14,017 nt of DNA from SYIM01 sp039800325 (GCA_039800325.1 JBDLQY010000146.1:1-14017); one strand, 5' to 3'; shown: positions 1 through 7,442, counted from the first letter of the stretch. Notes: generated by a model not told the origin, from the sequence alone. Numbers and translations are program-made.

Positions 1-633
1 GGTCAGGCTCGGCCTGGACGCCGGCGTGATGCGCAGGCCACCCGAGCCCGAATTCTAAAAGCGGCTACGGTCGAGTTTATGCGTGCGGGTTTGGCTGGTG
101 CACGGGGCGATCGAATCGCCCGGCGGGCGCAGTCCAGCGAGCGCATGGTCTACTACTACTTCGGCAGCAAAGAAGGACTCTTCAGGGCCGTGCTTGAGTC
201 GGTTTATGCGGCCTTGCGCGATGCCGAATCATCCTTGCGCCTGGACCAGGCCAACCCTCTGGATGCGCTGGATGCATTTTGCCGATTTGTATGGCGCTAC
301 TACGCAGAGCATCCCGAGTTCATCGGGCTGGTCAACAACGAAAATCTTCATCAGGCTCGGCATCTGCGTAAGTCGAGTGCGCTTGAGCAGCTGGTTTCGC
401 CAGTTGTCGGTTTGTTAAACGAATTGCTAAAACGTGGTGTCGAGGCGGGTATTTTTCGTTCGGGTATTGATCCGGTTCGGCTTTATGTGTCCATCGCTTC
501 TTTGGGATATTTCTATCTTTCGAACCGGCATACGCTATCGGCGGTGCTGGGTCGCGATCTGGGTGCGTCCGAGCATCTCGAGGCGCACTGGCGCGACAGT
601 GCGGACGTCATCCGGCGTTATGTGACGCTTTGA
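1..633 (+). CDS. TetR-family transcriptional regulator (5' end outside window)
   Basis: DNA-binding repressor of the TetR/AcrR family. The reading frame is open back to the first base, and the residues before the first in-frame ATG (position 79) already read as helix 1 of a TetR DNA-binding domain (ARILKAATVEF). The true start is therefore left of the window and ATG 79 is internal. The helix-turn-helix ends in the family hallmark VYYYFGSKEGLF. The C-terminal ligand and dimer domain contains YYAEHPEFIGLVNNENLH, which resembles the NicS/YcdC-type C-terminal domain. A glycine (ARGDRIARRA) stands where a hydrophobic residue is usual before DRIA, which is slightly odd. The gene ends 58 bp before pncB on the same strand. 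Its ligand and targets cannot be told from sequence. The family call is firm and the role is unknown. Confidence 0.9.
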   Translation, partial: GQARPGRRRDAQATRARILKAATVEFMRAGLAGARGDRIARRAQSSERMVYYYFGSKEGLFRAVLESVYAALRDAESSLRLDQANPLDALDAFCRFVWRYYAEHPEFIGLVNNENLHQARHLRKSSALEQLVSPVVGLLNELLKRGVEAGIFRSGIDPVRLYVSIASLGYFYLSNRHTLSAVLGRDLGASEHLEAHWRDSADVIRRYVTL

Positions 634-664
634 GCCGCGATCGGTACTTGGGTCGCGTCTGGGC

Positions 665-685
665 TATAGTGGTGCCCCCGGTGAG
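665..685 (+). promoter_or_regulatory. Possible -10 box and ribosome binding site of pncB
   Basis: TATAGT at 665-670 is a good -10 hexamer, but no convincing -35 lies 16-18 bp upstream. GGTGAG at 680-685, six bases before the ATG, can pair with the 16S rRNA tail and supports the pncB start. If the -10 is used, the leader is only about 15 nt. The promoter part is weak and the ribosome binding site is more secure. Confidence 0.35.
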
Positions 686-691
686 TAACCC

Positions 692-1879
692 ATGATCATC
701 GAATCGCTGCTCGACACCGACCTCTACAAGTTCACCATGATGCAAGTGGTGCTGCACCACTTTCCGGGTGCGCAGGTCGAGTACCGCTTTAAGTGCCGTA
801 CGCCCGGCGTGCAGCTGGCCAGTCATGTGGATGAAATCCGTGCAGAGATTTCCCAGCTCTGCTCGCTGCGCTTTACCGAGGATGAGCTTGCATACCTGAG
901 AGGTCTGCGCTTTATCAAAAGCGATTTCGTAGACTTTCTGGGCTTGTTCCAGATGAATCCGAAGTATGTGACGGTGGCTGCATCGCCCGATGGTAGCGGA
1001 GAGATCTCCATCGTCATTCGCGGTCCCTGGCTGCACACCATTCTGTTTGAGATTCCGGTGCTGGCCATCGTCAACGAGGTGTATTTCCGGCGAACCGTGG
1101 GCGAACCGCAGCATGCGCAGGGGCGGCAGCGTCTGGTTGAGAAAATTGCCCTGGTTGCGGATGATCCAAGCCTCGCGCAACTGCGTATTGCCGACTACGG
1201 AACGCGGCGCCGGTTTTCGCGTGCATGGCAGCATGAGGTCCTGACGATGTGTCGCGATCGTCTGGGCGAGCATCTGGCGGGAACCTCGAATGTTCATTTC
1301 GCCCGGACCCTGGGTCTGACGCCGCTGGGCACCATGGCGCACGAATACCTGCAAGCCTGTCAGGCCCTGGGCCCGCGTCTGCGCGACTCTCAGACTTTCG
1401 GCTTTGAGATGTGGGCTAAAGAGTACCGGGGCGACCTTGGCATTGCGCTGTCAGATACCTACGGTATGGATGCCTTTCTGCGCGACTTCGATATGTATTT
1501 CTGCAAACTGTTTGATGGCGCGCGCCATGATTCCGGTGACCCCTTCGACTGGGGTGAGCGACTGATTGCGCACTACGAACGTAACCGGGTTGATCCCCGA
1601 ACAAAAACGCTGGTGTTCTCAGATGCGCTCACGTTTCCGGTGGCGATCGAGCTGTATCGGCGCTTTTATGGGCGCATCAAGGTCGCCTTCGGCGTCGGAA
1701 CCAATCTCACCAACGACCTCGGCTATAAGCCACTGCAGATCGTCATCAAGATGGTGCGTTGCAATGGGCAGCCGGTGGCCAAGTTGTCAGACGCACCTGA
1801 AAAAACCATGTGCGATGACCCGGCCTACCTCCAATATCTCAGGCAAGTCTTCCAGATCTCCGCAGAGGCCCACGCATGA
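692..1879 (+). CDS. pncB: Nicotinate phosphoribosyltransferase
   Basis: Cytosolic enzyme of NAD salvage (Preiss-Handler pathway). It joins nicotinate to phosphoribosyl pyrophosphate, with ATP hydrolysis, to give nicotinate mononucleotide. The 395 aa are the normal length for the proteobacterial enzyme. The N-terminus LLDTDLYKFTMMQ is typical. GTMAHEYLQACQ carries His217, at the place of the phosphorylated active-site histidine of enterobacterial PncB. HDSGDPFDWGE and the later FGVGTNLTNDLG are the conserved substrate and phosphate loops. The ATG has a GGTGAG ribosome binding site six bases upstream. The stop overlaps the next gene start by 4 bp (ATGA), so the two are probably translationally coupled. 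A 248-aa open frame on the opposite strand is only a shadow of this gene. Confidence 0.96.
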   Translation: MIIESLLDTDLYKFTMMQVVLHHFPGAQVEYRFKCRTPGVQLASHVDEIRAEISQLCSLRFTEDELAYLRGLRFIKSDFVDFLGLFQMNPKYVTVAASPDGSGEISIVIRGPWLHTILFEIPVLAIVNEVYFRRTVGEPQHAQGRQRLVEKIALVADDPSLAQLRIADYGTRRRFSRAWQHEVLTMCRDRLGEHLAGTSNVHFARTLGLTPLGTMAHEYLQACQALGPRLRDSQTFGFEMWAKEYRGDLGIALSDTYGMDAFLRDFDMYFCKLFDGARHDSGDPFDWGERLIAHYERNRVDPRTKTLVFSDALTFPVAIELYRRFYGRIKVAFGVGTNLTNDLGYKPLQIVIKMVRCNGQPVAKLSDAPEKTMCDDPAYLQYLRQVFQISAEAHA

Positions 1880-2835
1880 AGCCCGCCCTTCTTATCACCC
1901 GGCAGGTTTTTCCCGAGGTTATTGCGCGTCTTGAGCCGCACTATCGAATTGAATCGAATCAGTCCGATGACGTCTGGTCGCGCGCGGAACTGCTGGCGAG
2001 AGTGGCCGACAAAGACGCGTTATTTGTGGTCACATCAGATAAGGTTGATGCCGAATTGCTCGCTGCGGCCCCACGCCTGCGCATCGTGGCGACGGGCTCG
2101 GTCGGCTTTAATCACATTGATCTCAAGGCCTGTGCACAACGAGGGGTGGTGGTCTCGAATACGCCCGATGTGCTCAATGAGGCGACGGCTGATATGGCCT
2201 GGGCGCTGCTGATGGCGGCAGCACGCCGGGTCTGCGAATCTGAGCATTGGTTGCGCGCAGGTCATTGGAAGCGTTGGGCGTTTGACCAGTTTCTCGGGGC
2301 CGATGTCTGGCGCAGCACCCTGGGTATTGTTGGCATGGGCCGCATCGGTTCGGCCATTGCGCGGCGTGCGCGCGGCTTTGAGATGAACATTCTGTACTGC
2401 AATCGCAGTCCGGCCGCCAACGAGCATGAGCTGGGTGCTTGCCGAGTATCCCTCGACGAGCTGCTGGCACAGGCCGATCATGTCATTCTGGTGCTGCCCT
2501 ACAGTCCGGCCACACACCACCTGATCGGCGCGGCCCAGCTGGCTCGCATGAAACCGGGGGCTGTACTGGTCAACATTGCCCGGGGCGGAATTGTCGATGA
2601 TGCTGCGCTGGCCCAGGCTTTGCGCACCGGTCCGCTGGCCGCAGCTGGGCTCGATGTGTTTGAAGGCGAGCCTGAACTCAACCCCGACCTGCTGACTCTG
2701 CCCAATGTAGCGCTCACGCCGCACATTGGCAGTGCCACCCGGACGTCGCGCGTGGCCATGGCCATGCTGGCGGCCAATAATCTGGTGGCGCATGTGCAGG
2801 GCCAGTCCCTGCTGTCTCCTGTCTCGACGGGTTAA
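1876..2835 (+). CDS. D-2-hydroxyacid dehydrogenase, NAD(P)-dependent (glyoxylate/hydroxypyruvate reductase type)
   Basis: Member of the D-isomer-specific 2-hydroxyacid dehydrogenase family, which interconverts 2-oxoacids and D-2-hydroxyacids with NAD(P)H. The 319 aa match the usual length. The nucleotide-binding glycine motif GMGRIG is at residues 153-158. The catalytic triad is visible as Arg236 (NIARGGIVDD), Glu265 (FEGEP) and His283 (LTPHIGSAT). GhrB (glyoxylate/hydroxypyruvate or 2-ketogluconate reductase) is the nearest well-known type, but the exact substrate is not readable. The ATG lies in the pncB stop codon, and AGAGG seven bases upstream inside pncB serves as ribosome binding site. 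Coupling to an NAD-salvage gene is suggestive but does not define a pathway. The family call is firm and the substrate is open. Confidence 0.92.
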   Translation: MKPALLITRQVFPEVIARLEPHYRIESNQSDDVWSRAELLARVADKDALFVVTSDKVDAELLAAAPRLRIVATGSVGFNHIDLKACAQRGVVVSNTPDVLNEATADMAWALLMAAARRVCESEHWLRAGHWKRWAFDQFLGADVWRSTLGIVGMGRIGSAIARRARGFEMNILYCNRSPAANEHELGACRVSLDELLAQADHVILVLPYSPATHHLIGAAQLARMKPGAVLVNIARGGIVDDAALAQALRTGPLAAAGLDVFEGEPELNPDLLTLPNVALTPHIGSATRTSRVAMAMLAANNLVAHVQGQSLLSPVSTG

Positions 2836-2862
2836 AGCCAGTAGCACCGGATATCAGCCAAC

Positions 2863-3159
2863 ATGAATCGACTACTCTTTGAGCGTGACCATGGGCTTGG
2901 TCTGGGCAGGGCTCGAGAAGTCGCTCAGCGGCTGGCCGATGAGATGACCGATCAATATGATTTACGGTCACATTGGGAAGGCGATAGCCTTCATTTCAGC
3001 GCCTCTGGTGTCAGTGGCGTGCTGGCCGTCAGCGAAAGCAAAATTTCACTGGATGCCAAGCTGGGCTTTTTGATGGCAAGCTTCAAGCCACGCATCGAGG
3101 CGCGGCTTGCCGCCAACTTTGATCGCTATTTTTCTGCTGAATCATCCGCTGGGGAGTAA
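2863..3159 (+). CDS. Polyhydroxyalkanoic acid system family protein (PHA_gran_rgn type)
   Basis: A small soluble protein of 98 aa with no signal peptide or membrane segment. It matches the polyhydroxyalkanoic acid system family, found mostly in proteobacteria and often near polyester-granule genes. Visible family features are the start with GLGLGRAREVAQRLADEM, a middle YDLRSHWEGDSLHFS strand region, GVSGVLAVSESKISLDAKLGF, and the end KPRIEARLAANFDRYF. The biochemical role of the family is poorly defined, and granule regulation is inferred from gene neighbourhoods. Here no polyester synthase or phasin is in the window. The gene sits 27 bp after the hydroxyacid dehydrogenase and 3 bp before the antiporter gene, so it is probably part of the same transcript. 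The ATG has no clear Shine-Dalgarno sequence. Confidence 0.85.
   Translation: MNRLLFERDHGLGLGRAREVAQRLADEMTDQYDLRSHWEGDSLHFSASGVSGVLAVSESKISLDAKLGFLMASFKPRIEARLAANFDRYFSAESSAGE
3151..3156 (+). promoter_or_regulatory. Ribosome binding site that fixes the TTG start of the antiporter gene
   Basis: GGGGAG sits in the last codons of the preceding gene, six bases before TTG 3163. The next in-frame ATG lies about 55 codons further on and would remove the first membrane helix, so this site decides the start. Confidence 0.7.
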
Positions 3160-3162
3160 GCC

Positions 3163-4422
3163 TTGAATCCCACTACCGTTCAACTGGTCGGCGCCGCTCT
3201 GTTTGCCATCGCCGTACTGCACACCTTTTCCGCCAAGTTCTTTGAAAAGCTGGCGCACCGTCATCCGGCACACGCCGGCATTTTTCACCTGCTGGGTGAG
3301 GTCGAGGCTGTATTTGGCTTCTGGGCCATGGTGCTAACCCTATTTATGTTTTTTGCAGTGGGGCCTGCTCAGGCGGTCGAATATTTAGAAACCCGCAATT
3401 ACACCGAACCCCTGTTCGTGTTCGTCATCATGGTGATTGCGGCGAGTAAACCCATTCTTCGCCTGGCACTCAATTGCGTGGAAGTCACAGCGCGCATATT
3501 GCCTATGCAGCGTCAGATGGCCATCTTCTTTCTGTCGCTGTCATTATTGCCACTGCTCGGATCCTTTATCACCGAGCCTGCGGCTATGACGCTGGCGGCT
3601 TTGTTGCTGCGCGATCGTTTTTACAACGCGGGTATCTCCAATCGGCTGATGTATGCCACGATCGGCGTGCTGTTCGTCAATGTGTCGATTGGCGGCACGC
3701 TCACGCCCTACGCGGCGCCCCCAGTTCTGATGGTTGCAGCCAAGTGGGGCTGGGACCTTCCCTTCATGGTCATGAACCTGGGCTGGCGTTCGGCCCTTGC
3801 AGTCATCATCAACGCCCTGATCGTGACGATGATGTTCCGCAGCGAAATTTCGCGCGTGCCCCTTATTGACGGTAAGAATCAGGCCGATCCAATTCCGCTT
3901 GCGCTTACGCTGGTGCATGTGCTGTTTCTGGTGGGTGTGGTGGTCGCTGCCCACCATGCGGTCGTCTTCATGGGGCTGTTCCTGTTCTTCCTGGGTGTGG
4001 CCAGTGCCTACAGCCGCTATCAGGACAGACTGATTCTGCGCGAGGGCCTGATGGTGGCCTTCTTCCTGGCAGGACTGGTGGTGCTGGGCGGACAGCAGCA
4101 ATGGTGGCTGCAGCCTGCGCTGCAGGCCATGAGCCCGACGGCGGTTTACTACGGGGCCACAGCACTGACAGCCATCACCGACAACGCCGCGCTGACCTAC
4201 CTGGGCTCTCTGGTCGAGGGGCTGTCTGATGAGTTCAAGCTCTCGCTCGTGGCCGGAGCCGTAACCGGCGGCGGTCTTACCGTCATTGCCAATGCGCCAA
4301 ACCCCGCGGGCTACTCGATCCTCAAGGGACGTTTTCAGGATGAAGAAGTCAGCGCCCTGGGATTGCTCGTTGCAGCGCTGCCGCCCACCGTGGTGGCCAT
4401 TCTGATGTTCAGGCTGTTCTGA
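3163..4422 (+). CDS. Putative Na+/H+ antiporter, inner-membrane protein
   Basis: Polytopic inner-membrane protein of 419 aa with about ten to twelve hydrophobic segments. It resembles the family annotated as putative Na+/H+ antiporter (DUF1504 type), distantly related to the ArsB/NhaD ion transporters. Two motifs at comparable places in the two halves support a duplicated transporter fold: FITEPAAMTLA with Glu138 in the first half and AITDNAALTYL with Asp340 in the second. Each is followed by a Gly/Pro-rich loop, GGTLTPYAAPP (177-187) and NAPNPAG (377-383). The acidic residues are candidates for ion coupling. The start is TTG with a strong GGGGAG six bases upstream. The gene follows the polyhydroxyalkanoate-system gene by 3 bp. 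The transported ion is inferred from family naming, and other anions or cations are possible. Confidence 0.82.
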   Translation: MNPTTVQLVGAALFAIAVLHTFSAKFFEKLAHRHPAHAGIFHLLGEVEAVFGFWAMVLTLFMFFAVGPAQAVEYLETRNYTEPLFVFVIMVIAASKPILRLALNCVEVTARILPMQRQMAIFFLSLSLLPLLGSFITEPAAMTLAALLLRDRFYNAGISNRLMYATIGVLFVNVSIGGTLTPYAAPPVLMVAAKWGWDLPFMVMNLGWRSALAVIINALIVTMMFRSEISRVPLIDGKNQADPIPLALTLVHVLFLVGVVVAAHHAVVFMGLFLFFLGVASAYSRYQDRLILREGLMVAFFLAGLVVLGGQQQWWLQPALQAMSPTAVYYGATALTAITDNAALTYLGSLVEGLSDEFKLSLVAGAVTGGGLTVIANAPNPAGYSILKGRFQDEEVSALGLLVAALPPTVVAILMFRLF

Positions 4423-4451
4423 TTAAAGCGTGCTAGCCAGAACTAGGCTCT

Positions 4452-4480
4452 CTGGCCGGGGAGCCTGGCTCGCCGGCCAG
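4452..4480. terminator. Strong GC-rich hairpin between convergent genes
   Basis: The arms CTGGCCGG (4452-4459) and CCGGCCAG (4473-4480) are perfect complements. After one G-G mismatch the inner arms GAGCC and GGCTC continue the pairing to a centre at 4466, so nearly the whole 29 bp is self-complementary. It begins 30 bp after the antiporter stop. No T-run follows on either strand, so it is not a textbook intrinsic terminator. It may still end or protect the transcripts that converge here. Confidence 0.5.
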
Positions 4481-4570
4481 ATGCCCCCGGGGCTTTAAAC
4501 CACACGCCCTTGCCGGCGAGACGCTCTCGGGGCTTTAAACCAGACGCCCTCGCCAGCGAGACGCCCCCGC
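4471..4570. repeat. 40-bp tandem repeat, about 2.5 copies
   Basis: Copies lie at 4471-4510, 4511-4550 and 4551-4570 (partial). The first two differ at only 6 of 40 positions, and the third keeps 15-16 of the first 20 before diverging. Each full unit carries GCCGGC or a near match, a C/G-rich stretch, GGGGCTTTAAACCA or a one-base variant of it, and ACGCCCT. The array fills the gap between the antiporter and the oxidoreductase genes. It overlaps the right arm of the 29-bp hairpin. It codes for nothing recognisable. The unit length and contiguity do not fit a CRISPR array, since there are no unique spacers. Confidence 0.75.
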
Positions 4571-4583
4571 CGGTCGCACACAC

Positions 4584-5924
4584 TCAGGGCTTGAAGCTGG
4601 CTTCCATCTCGCGCCGAAATTTTACGGCGTGATCTTTGGCGTCGATGCTCACATCTGACCAGCGCACAGGCTGACCGGCCTTGACGGCCTGCTTGAGCTT
4701 CACACCGTGCGCGAGACCCAGCGGTAAGCCACCAATCGTCAGTGAATCGCGGGCCGGCATCAGGCGTCCGTAGACCGTGAAACCGCCCTCTCCGTCCAGG
4801 GTCTCGCCGCGCTTGAGATCGCGCTTGGCGGTGGCTACCACGTCACCGTGCCAGGCCTGGGCTGAGCCTGTGGGCTCACGTCGCAGTCCGACAGAGGCCA
4901 CGCTAATGCCCAGTTCGAGTCCGATCAGGTGGTAGGGTTTGTACATGGCCGAATACTCGCCACTGACATCGGTGACGAGCCCGTATTCGCGGAAACACCG
5001 GCGCACGTAGTCCGATCCGCCGGCGAAGGTCACATAAACCCCCCAGCGCAGATCGCGAAACACCGGACGGCCGTCGCGTTCAAGGCTGGAAATGACCTCA
5101 ACCTGTCCGCGGTGTGTCAGCTGACCACCGTCACGCATCGGCTTGAGAACCCGTGCCAGATCATCGACGCCGCAGGGCGGAAAATTCAAACCGCCAGCGG
5201 CAGGCTTGAGGCCCGTTGCGTTGGCGACCGCAGCCATTTCAATGGCTGATTTCGTGCCATCCAGAAATGAGTTGAACATCTGCGCGTTCATACCGCCCAG
5301 TTGGGCGTCTGCGGCACTGATGCCGTAATGATCCCAAACGGTGGCTGGCGTTGAGGCATGGTACGCGGGTAGGTATTTGGTGCCCTTTCCGGCGGCCACC
5401 ACCTCCAGCCCAGCCGTGCGAGCCCAGTCGACCATTTCACAGATCAGCGCGGGTTGATCACCGTAGGCTAGCGAATACACGATGCCCGCTTCGCGAGCAC
5501 GCCTGGCCAATAGAGGTCCGGCGAGTGCATCGGCTTCAACATTGACCATGACGATGTGCTTGCCGTGATCGCAGCAGGCCAGCACGTGAGCGATGCCAGC
5601 GGCCGGATGACCGCAAGCATCGATGACGATGTCGATATCGGCACTGCTGATGAGCGCCATGGCGTCATCCGTGATGCAGGTACTGCCTTTGCGAGCAGCC
5701 TCGGCAAAGCTTTTGGCTTTGAGTTTGGCGGCGGGCCAGCCAACATTGCGCAGAGCGGCTGCTGCGCGTTGGGGCGATAGATCAGCCACGCCGACCAGGT
5801 GGATGCCCGGCGTGCGTTGGGCTTGTGACAAATACATTGAGCCGAATTTGCCGGCGCCAATAAGGCCCACCCGCAGGGGCCGTAATTCGGCCGCGCGTGC
5901 CTGGAGCATGCTGTATAGGTTCAA
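4584..5924 (-). CDS. NAD(P)-dependent oxidoreductase with C-terminal SAF domain (homoserine dehydrogenase-like, COG4091 type)
   Basis: Predicted cytosolic dehydrogenase of 446 aa. The N-terminal Rossmann domain has RVGLIGAGKFGSMYL (residues 18-32), the glycine-rich dinucleotide loop. A central region is related to homoserine dehydrogenase-like enzymes, and the last 90 or so residues (from WHGDVVATAKRDLKRGE) form a SAF domain. Such proteins are often mislabelled as flagellar FlgA because of the SAF domain. I chose TTG 5924 because GAGGAG lies five bases upstream. The longer frame from 6020 would overlap the upstream dioxygenase gene by 61 bp and adds an Arg-rich, uncharacteristic leader. The gene follows the dioxygenase by 35 bp and is the last of the GntR unit. 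It could oxidise the alcohol or aldehyde made by that hydroxylase, but this is inference and the substrate is unknown. Confidence 0.85.
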   Translation of the reverse strand: MNLYSMLQARAAELRPLRVGLIGAGKFGSMYLSQAQRTPGIHLVGVADLSPQRAAAALRNVGWPAAKLKAKSFAEAARKGSTCITDDAMALISSADIDIVIDACGHPAAGIAHVLACCDHGKHIVMVNVEADALAGPLLARRAREAGIVYSLAYGDQPALICEMVDWARTAGLEVVAAGKGTKYLPAYHASTPATVWDHYGISAADAQLGGMNAQMFNSFLDGTKSAIEMAAVANATGLKPAAGGLNFPPCGVDDLARVLKPMRDGGQLTHRGQVEVISSLERDGRPVFRDLRWGVYVTFAGGSDYVRRCFREYGLVTDVSGEYSAMYKPYHLIGLELGISVASVGLRREPTGSAQAWHGDVVATAKRDLKRGETLDGEGGFTVYGRLMPARDSLTIGGLPLGLAHGVKLKQAVKAGQPVRWSDVSIDAKDHAVKFRREMEASFKP

Positions 5925-5929
5925 GGAAA

Positions 5930-5935
5930 CTCCTC
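5930..5935 (-). promoter_or_regulatory. Ribosome binding site that fixes the TTG start of the SAF oxidoreductase
   Basis: On the minus strand GAGGAG ends five bases before TTG at 5924. No comparable site precedes the longer frame start (6020) or the next ATG (5909), so the 446-aa form is favoured. Confidence 0.7.
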
Positions 5936-5959
5936 GTCCGGTGTGGTCGTCGTGATCAG

Positions 5960-6778
5960 TCAGGCTGCGCGCTGCGCAACGGGCCAGGGTAGTCCGCGCA
6001 CGTCTTTGCGCAGCAGACAATCGTCGCCCAGTACCTGCACCGGCGTGAAGTCACGATGCGCAATCCAGTCCGGTCGTTTGAACTGCGTAATGTGATTGCT
6101 GACCGCGCATAGGCTCAGATAAACGATGACCCGATCCCAGGGGCTCATATTGGGCGGCGAGCCGTGCACCAGGCAGCCGTGGAACATCATCATTGAGCCC
6201 GGTGGCCCTTTGGGCGAGACGATGCCACCGCGCTCGACCAGTTCTTTGACCTTGGCGTTATCCAGGGTCCATAGCGGGTAGCTGGTGGTGGTGAGGTCAT
6301 GTCCGGCTTCGACTACGCCTTCACGGTGCGAGCCTGGAATGAACCACAACGGACCATTGAATTCGGTGACCTCGTCCAGAAAGATGGCGACGTTCATCGC
6401 GCGCGGCTGCGGCATACCGTCATCGCGCTGCCAGGTACCGTAGTCTTGATGCCATTGCCAGACGTCACCATCGAAGGCCTGTTTGCCATTGATCTTGAAC
6501 TGATGCATGTAAACCGCTTCGCCGAAATACTGCTGCACCGGGTCGACCATGCGCGGATGCCGTCCGAGTTTGGCGAACACGTCGCTATAGGTGTGTGCCG
6601 CAAAACTGGTGCGAGGCGTGACACCGTCTTTCTCACGGATGATCTCTGGGCGGAATTCGTCGTAGATACGCGGTACTTCGTCTTTCAGAACTTTCATTTC
6701 CTCGGGCGTGAACAGGCCCGGAAAAAACAGGTAGCCATCGCGTTCAAACTGCTCGAGCTGGGCGGGACTGAGTTTCAT
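5960..6778 (-). CDS. Phytanoyl-CoA dioxygenase (PhyH) family Fe(II)/2-oxoglutarate hydroxylase, EctD-related
   Basis: Cytosolic non-haem iron oxygenase of 272 aa, expected to hydroxylate a small molecule while converting 2-oxoglutarate and O2 to succinate and CO2. The iron ligands are visible: His110 and Asp112 in WQWHQDYGTW, and His205 in LVHGSPPN. Arg216, eleven residues after the last His, fits the 2-oxoglutarate contact. The stretch WHQDYGTWQRDDGMP follows the pattern of the ectoine hydroxylase signature (WHSDFETW...EDGMP) but differs at several places. The family is thus close to EctD while the substrate is probably different. No ectoine biosynthesis gene is in the window. The ATG has GGAG six bases upstream. 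Its first 35 bp overlap the end of the GntR gene, which implies coupled translation. The SAF-domain dehydrogenase follows after 35 bp. Confidence 0.88.
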   Translation of the reverse strand: MKLSPAQLEQFERDGYLFFPGLFTPEEMKVLKDEVPRIYDEFRPEIIREKDGVTPRTSFAAHTYSDVFAKLGRHPRMVDPVQQYFGEAVYMHQFKINGKQAFDGDVWQWHQDYGTWQRDDGMPQPRAMNVAIFLDEVTEFNGPLWFIPGSHREGVVEAGHDLTTTSYPLWTLDNAKVKELVERGGIVSPKGPPGSMMMFHGCLVHGSPPNMSPWDRVIVYLSLCAVSNHITQFKRPDWIAHRDFTPVQVLGDDCLLRKDVRGLPWPVAQRAA

Positions 6779-7442
6779 GTACGTCTCCGTGCGGGGTGTT
6801 TATGAGAAATTCGACCGAACGCTCGCAGTGACTGCGCGACAGGCGTTCGGCGGTTTCAGCGTCTCCGGCAACAATGGCCTTGAGAATGCCTTCGTGTTCG
6901 CGCCACACACCCTCAAATGAGACGGGCTGGCGCAGAAATGCATGCATGGCGCGGCGAATATGCAGCCAGTGGGGTCTGACCGTTTCGGTCAGAATCGGAT
7001 TGCCGCTGGCTTCGTAAATGAACTCATGAAAGCGCAAGTCAACGTCAACCAGCGCTGCGATATCGCCATTAGCGGCAGCGCGCTGTCCGGCCGCCATCAG
7101 CGACCGACCGCCACGCGCCAGGTCAGCCCGCGGTTTGGCGGCGGCACTGGCTGCCGCCAGCCCATCCAGGGCTGCCCGAACCCGGTAGCGATCAACCAAG
7201 TGTTCGCCCTGCAGCGGTGCGATCCGAATGCCTCGCCGCGTCTCGGTGTCTTGGATGAGACCTTGTCCGCGCAGCAGCATCAGTGCCTGAAGAACAGGCT
7301 GCCGCGATACGCCCAGCCGATCGGCCAGCTGCTCTTGGGTAAGGCGCTCGCCGGGCGCGAGATCACCGGACACAATCGCGTCCAGCAGAGCCTGGTGCAC
7401 GCGTTCGGTCAGATCGGGCGTTGGCGTGACTTGTCTAAGCAT
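6744..7442 (-). CDS. GntR-family transcriptional regulator, FCD type
   Basis: DNA-binding regulator of 232 aa. The winged helix is at residues 11-77 (LTQEQLADRLGVSRQPVLQAL is its recognition part). The C-terminal FCD ligand domain has the usual metal-site residues: Asp135 and His139 (DLRFH), His183 (REHEGIL) and His205 (SRSHCERS). I chose ATG 7442 because the protein then begins close to the DNA-binding domain at normal family length. The frame is open to 7679, but that part runs into the SulP gene. The Shine-Dalgarno sequence before 7442 is weak. The gene is first in a three-gene unit with the dioxygenase and the SAF oxidoreductase and overlaps the dioxygenase start by 35 bp. It probably controls this unit, including itself, through the palindrome at 7515-7534, and responds to the substrate or a product. 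Confidence 0.88.
   Translation of the reverse strand: MLRQVTPTPDLTERVHQALLDAIVSGDLAPGERLTQEQLADRLGVSRQPVLQALMLLRGQGLIQDTETRRGIRIAPLQGEHLVDRYRVRAALDGLAAASAAAKPRADLARGGRSLMAAGQRAAANGDIAALVDVDLRFHEFIYEASGNPILTETVRPHWLHIRRAMHAFLRQPVSFEGVWREHEGILKAIVAGDAETAERLSRSHCERSVEFLINTPHGDVHETQSRPARAV

Noticed and set aside
608..1354. 248-aa open frame on the minus strand
   Set aside because: It lies wholly opposite pncB, shows no recognisable family and is a codon-bias shadow.
2035..2847. 270-aa open frame on the minus strand
   Set aside because: It is opposite the 2-hydroxyacid dehydrogenase, has a His/Arg/Gln-rich shadow composition and no motif.
3544..4101. 185-aa open frame on the minus strand
   Set aside because: It is opposite the antiporter gene. 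Its His/Gln-rich composition is the usual complement of hydrophobic codons.
4471..4570. CRISPR array
   Set aside because: The repeats are directly contiguous with no unique spacers, there are only 2.5 copies, and no cas genes are present.
5925..6020. Longer N-terminus for the SAF oxidoreductase
   Set aside because: It overlaps the dioxygenase by 61 bp, lacks a ribosome binding site and gives an uncharacteristic Arg-rich leader. The TTG at 5924 has GAGGAG in place.
5960..6778. Naming the dioxygenase ectD
   Set aside because: The signature around the iron ligands differs at several positions and there is no ectoine gene context.
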